Below are positions 61,692-64,000 of a stretch of 64,000 nucleotides of DNA, piece after piece. The DNA is from JAGTVG01 sp963699805 (lineage in GTDB: Bacteria; Bacteroidota; Bacteroidia; Cytophagales; Cyclobacteriaceae). The notes beneath the pieces were generated by a model, which ran no database searches, was not told the origin of the DNA, and saw only the letters and a list, made by a program, of their open reading frames with translations. The position numbers and the translations under genes are program-made. Where the stretch lies: NCBI GenBank assembly GCA_963699805.1, contig CAVOVH010000004.1, positions 620,001-684,000 of the forward strand. The letters are read 5' to 3'. Every line of letters begins with the position of its first letter. Position 1 is the first letter of the stretch.

Positions 61692-63431
61692 TTATCGGTC
61701 TACATCCGCAAGTACAAAATCAATACTTCCTAATATAGAAAGCAGATCCGCAATGGTATATCCCTTTGAAATATAGGGTACCATCTGGATATGCGGAAAG
61801 GATGGGGTACGGATCCTCGTTCTGTATGAAACCGTATTCCCATCACTGACCAGGTAATAACCGTTGTTCCCTTTGGAAGCTTCTATACCAAAGAATGCCT
61901 CTCCCGCAGGGATCACCGGTCCCCAGCTTACATTCAGGAAATGATGGATCAGGGTTTCTATGTCATGCATGGTTTTTTCTTTACGCGGAGGTGTGGTTTG
62001 GGGATGATCCGACTTTACTGGGCCTTCCGGCATATTTTTCACACATTGATCAATGATGCGTATGCTCTGCCGCATTTCTTCAATTCGGACGAGGGCCCGG
62101 TCGAATGCATCTCCATTAGGAGCTGTGGGTATTTCAAAATCAAACTGATCATACCCACCATATGGCCGTTTTTTTCTGAAATCCCATTCAAGTCCCGTCG
62201 CTCTTAATCCAGGGCCGGTTACCCCCCACTCGATCGCTTCTTCGGTGGTATATATTCCTATTCCTACCGTCCGCGCCTTGAAAATTCTATTTTCTATGAC
62301 CAACCGGTCATATTGATCCAATTTTTTAGGAAAGGTTCTGGTAAAAGCCCTGATCCTGTCTGGCCAGCCTTCCGGCAGATCCTGCGCGACTCCACCAATC
62401 CTGAACCAGTTGGGATGCATCCGGTCGCCACAAATGGCTTCGATGATGTTAAATATCCGCTCCCGGTCGCTGAACATATAAAAGACAGGTGATAACTGGC
62501 CAAGATCCTGCGCAAAGGTGCCATACCATACGAGGTGGCTGGCAATTCGGAATAGTTCTGCGAGCATAATCCGGATCACCCTGGCCCGATCGGGTACCTC
62601 GATACCTGCCAGCTTTTCAACAGCCTGTACATAGGCAAAATTGTTCATTACCCCTCCCAGGTAATCAATCCTGTCAGTATAAGGAATATAGGTATGCCAG
62701 GATTGTCTCTCTGCCATTTTTTCAGCCCCACGATGATGAAAACCGATATCTGGAACGATATCAACGATCTCCTCACCATCCAGTTGAAGCACCAACCTCA
62801 GTACGCCATGCGTACCCGGGTGTTGGGGTCCCAGATTGAGAAACATAAAATCTACATCGTCAGAAACCGAGCTCAGTCCCCATTCCTCGGGTTTAAAATG
62901 AAGGGCCTGTTCCTCCTTTTCATATTTATCATCCGGGAGTTCAAATGGATCCATTTCGGTGGCCCTCGCCGGATGCTCCTTCCGTAAGGGATGCCCTTTC
63001 CAGGTATCTGGCATTAAAATACGTTTGAGAAAAGGATGGTTCCGGAAATGAATGTTAAACATATCATAGACTTCCCGCTCATACCAATTGGCTGCCGCCC
63101 AGATCCCGGTAATGGATGGAATGCTAAGATCCTTTTCACTCAATCCTACTTTGAGCCTCAGGTCTTCATTCCGGTCAAAGGAGATCAGATGATAAACAAC
63201 CGTAAAATCACTGGCTGGTTGTCCTGAAATATGCTCCCGGTTCCTTTCATCTATGGCCGTCAGATCATATAACATCCGGTAGGGTTGATCCACCTTGTTT
63301 TTAAGAAAAGCGAGTATTTCCAGGATACTCTCTTGCTTCACCCATAGGGTGGGGAATTCATCCTTTGTGTTCTGTTCGACAAAGGTCGATTCGTCAAAAG
63401 ATCTCTTTAATTCTTCAATAACAGAATACAT
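61692..63431 (-). CDS. nuoCD: Fused NADH:quinone oxidoreductase subunit C/D
   Basis: About 579 residues in one frame from the ATG at 63431; a TTG at 63446 is an alternative. The NuoC half (about 1-180) has YREVYDMFNIHF-like WYEREVYDMFNIHFRNHPFL and HPLRKEHPAR. The NuoD half (from about 195) has FLNLGPQHPGTHGVLRLVL, AEKMAERQSWHTYIPYTDRI, and DPCVKNMPEGPV-type IIDQCVKNMPEGPVKSD, ending in FVLADVDR. The fusion is found in E. coli and in many Bacteroidota. NuoD forms the quinone cavity. Confidence 0.96.
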   Translation of the reverse strand: MYSVIEELKRSFDESTFVEQNTKDEFPTLWVKQESILEILAFLKNKVDQPYRMLYDLTAIDERNREHISGQPASDFTVVYHLISFDRNEDLRLKVGLSEKDLSIPSITGIWAAANWYEREVYDMFNIHFRNHPFLKRILMPDTWKGHPLRKEHPARATEMDPFELPDDKYEKEEQALHFKPEEWGLSSVSDDVDFMFLNLGPQHPGTHGVLRLVLQLDGEEIVDIVPDIGFHHRGAEKMAERQSWHTYIPYTDRIDYLGGVMNNFAYVQAVEKLAGIEVPDRARVIRIMLAELFRIASHLVWYGTFAQDLGQLSPVFYMFSDRERIFNIIEAICGDRMHPNWFRIGGVAQDLPEGWPDRIRAFTRTFPKKLDQYDRLVIENRIFKARTVGIGIYTTEEAIEWGVTGPGLRATGLEWDFRKKRPYGGYDQFDFEIPTAPNGDAFDRALVRIEEMRQSIRIIDQCVKNMPEGPVKSDHPQTTPPRKEKTMHDIETLIHHFLNVSWGPVIPAGEAFFGIEASKGNNGYYLVSDGNTVSYRTRIRTPSFPHIQMVPYISKGYTIADLLSILGSIDFVLADVDR

Positions 63432-63509
63432 GTCTGAACTTTTCAAAATCTATCTATAAAAGTTCCTTCTGTACTAAAAGGCGTTTTTTCAATATTCAGT
63501 TCCTTCCCA

Positions 63510-64000
63510 TTATATTTCATCGGGTGATCTGAGTTGGGTCATGCGCATTCGATCATTACGCTTAAATTCTTTCATTGATTTCCCAACCGGCTTCACCACA
63601 CCCTGCGAACCGACCATCCAGCTTAAAGGTCTCTTTTCCTTTCCAACAGATTCCCTGAGCATCAATAATCCTTCCATAAAAGCATCCGGCCTGGGCGGAC
63701 ATCCAGGTACGTAGACATCGACAGGCATGAATTTATCCACTCCCTGCACCACACTGTAAATGTCATACATCCCTCCTGAATTGGCGCAGGAACCCATTGA
63801 GATCACCCATCTGGGCTCCATCATCTGCTGATAGAGTCTCTTAATGATCGGAGCCATCTTAATGAAAACGGTTCCGGCAATGATCATGACATCTGCTTCA
63901 CGAGGAGTTCCCCGGATCACTTCAGCCCCAAACCTTGCAATGTCGTACTTGCTGGTCAGACTGGTTGCCATCTCCACATAACAGCAGGACAAACCAAAGT
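63510..64000 (-). CDS. nuoB: NADH:quinone oxidoreductase subunit B (5' end cut by window)
   Basis: Carries the terminal N2 4Fe-4S cluster. The visible part starts within FGLSCCYVEMATSLTSKYDI (double cysteine) and includes VISMGSCANSGGMYDIYSVV and PVDVYVPGCPPRPDAFMEGL, supplying all four cluster cysteines. The N-terminal 30-40 residues and nuoA must lie to the right of position 64000. The C-terminal tail (QGVVKPVGKSMKEFKRNDRM) is longer than in E. coli. A gap of about 78 bases (63432-63509) precedes nuoCD. Confidence 0.94.
   Translation of the reverse strand, partial: FGLSCCYVEMATSLTSKYDIARFGAEVIRGTPREADVMIIAGTVFIKMAPIIKRLYQQMMEPRWVISMGSCANSGGMYDIYSVVQGVDKFMPVDVYVPGCPPRPDAFMEGLLMLRESVGKEKRPLSWMVGSQGVVKPVGKSMKEFKRNDRMRMTQLRSPDEI

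Noticed and set aside
1..64000. CRISPR arrays, insertion sequences, phage or integrative elements
   Set aside because: I found no spaced direct repeats, transposase, integrase, recombinase or terminal repeats; gene content is core-genome.

Overview
The window is a gene-dense stretch of a Bacteroidota chromosome. The lineage call rests on type IX secretion/gliding genes (porP/sprF, gldK, gldL, gldM, gldN, sprE/porW and a porE-like gene), an atpB with an N-terminal exported extension, promoters of the Bacteroidota type (TTTG near -33, TAnnTTTG near -7), near absence of Shine-Dalgarno sequences, and frequent TTG/GTG starts. I see no rRNA, CRISPR array, insertion sequence, integrase or phage gene, and no gene-free stretch longer than 300 bases. 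One tRNA (Phe) is present.

Layout. 1-18 kb: a THUMP-like methyltransferase (frameshifted, cut by the left edge), asd, a secreted lamin-tail-domain protein, an isoaspartyl peptidase, a dksA/traR-like gene, scpB, an rluB-type pseudouridine synthase, a lipoprotein sulfatase, a double-thioredoxin protein, an exported RraA-like protein, tRNA-Phe, a membrane/soluble Fe-S protein pair (Hdr-like), a small conserved protein, a porE-like OmpA lipoprotein with three single-base insertions, and purM. 18-25 kb (minus strand): M23 peptidase, bactofilin, atpZ, an AtpI-like protein, atpB-E-F-H-A-G, then a UbiA-like membrane protein; atpD and atpC are not here. 26-33 kb (plus strand): sprE, a class A PBP, uvrC. 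33-42 kb (minus strand): Omp85-like protein, DUF4271 protein, hemD, porP, gldK-L-M-N. 42-45.5 kb (plus strand): hemW, a small protein, an M1-family peptidase. 45.7-50 kb (minus strand): LytS-type kinase, LytTR regulator and TonB receptor. 50-64 kb (minus strand): the NADH:quinone oxidoreductase operon from nuoB (cut by the right edge) through fused nuoCD, E, F, G, H, I, J, K, L, M to N.

How they fit together: complex I and the F-type ATP synthase supply respiratory energy. GldL/GldM form the proton-driven motor of the type IX system, GldK/GldN and PorP/SprF/SprE/PorE-like form its periplasmic and outer-membrane parts, and the lamin-tail protein may be one of its cargoes. The PBP, M23 peptidase and bactofilin serve the cell wall. 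No clearly undescribed system is visible. The points most worth a second look are: the cluster of three frame-restoring insertions in the porE-like gene, a second frameshift at a homopolymer in the methyltransferase, a strong terminator-like hairpin between atpE and atpF, the cell-wall/ATP-synthase gene union, the exported redoxin/RraA pair, and the kinase-regulator-TonB unit.
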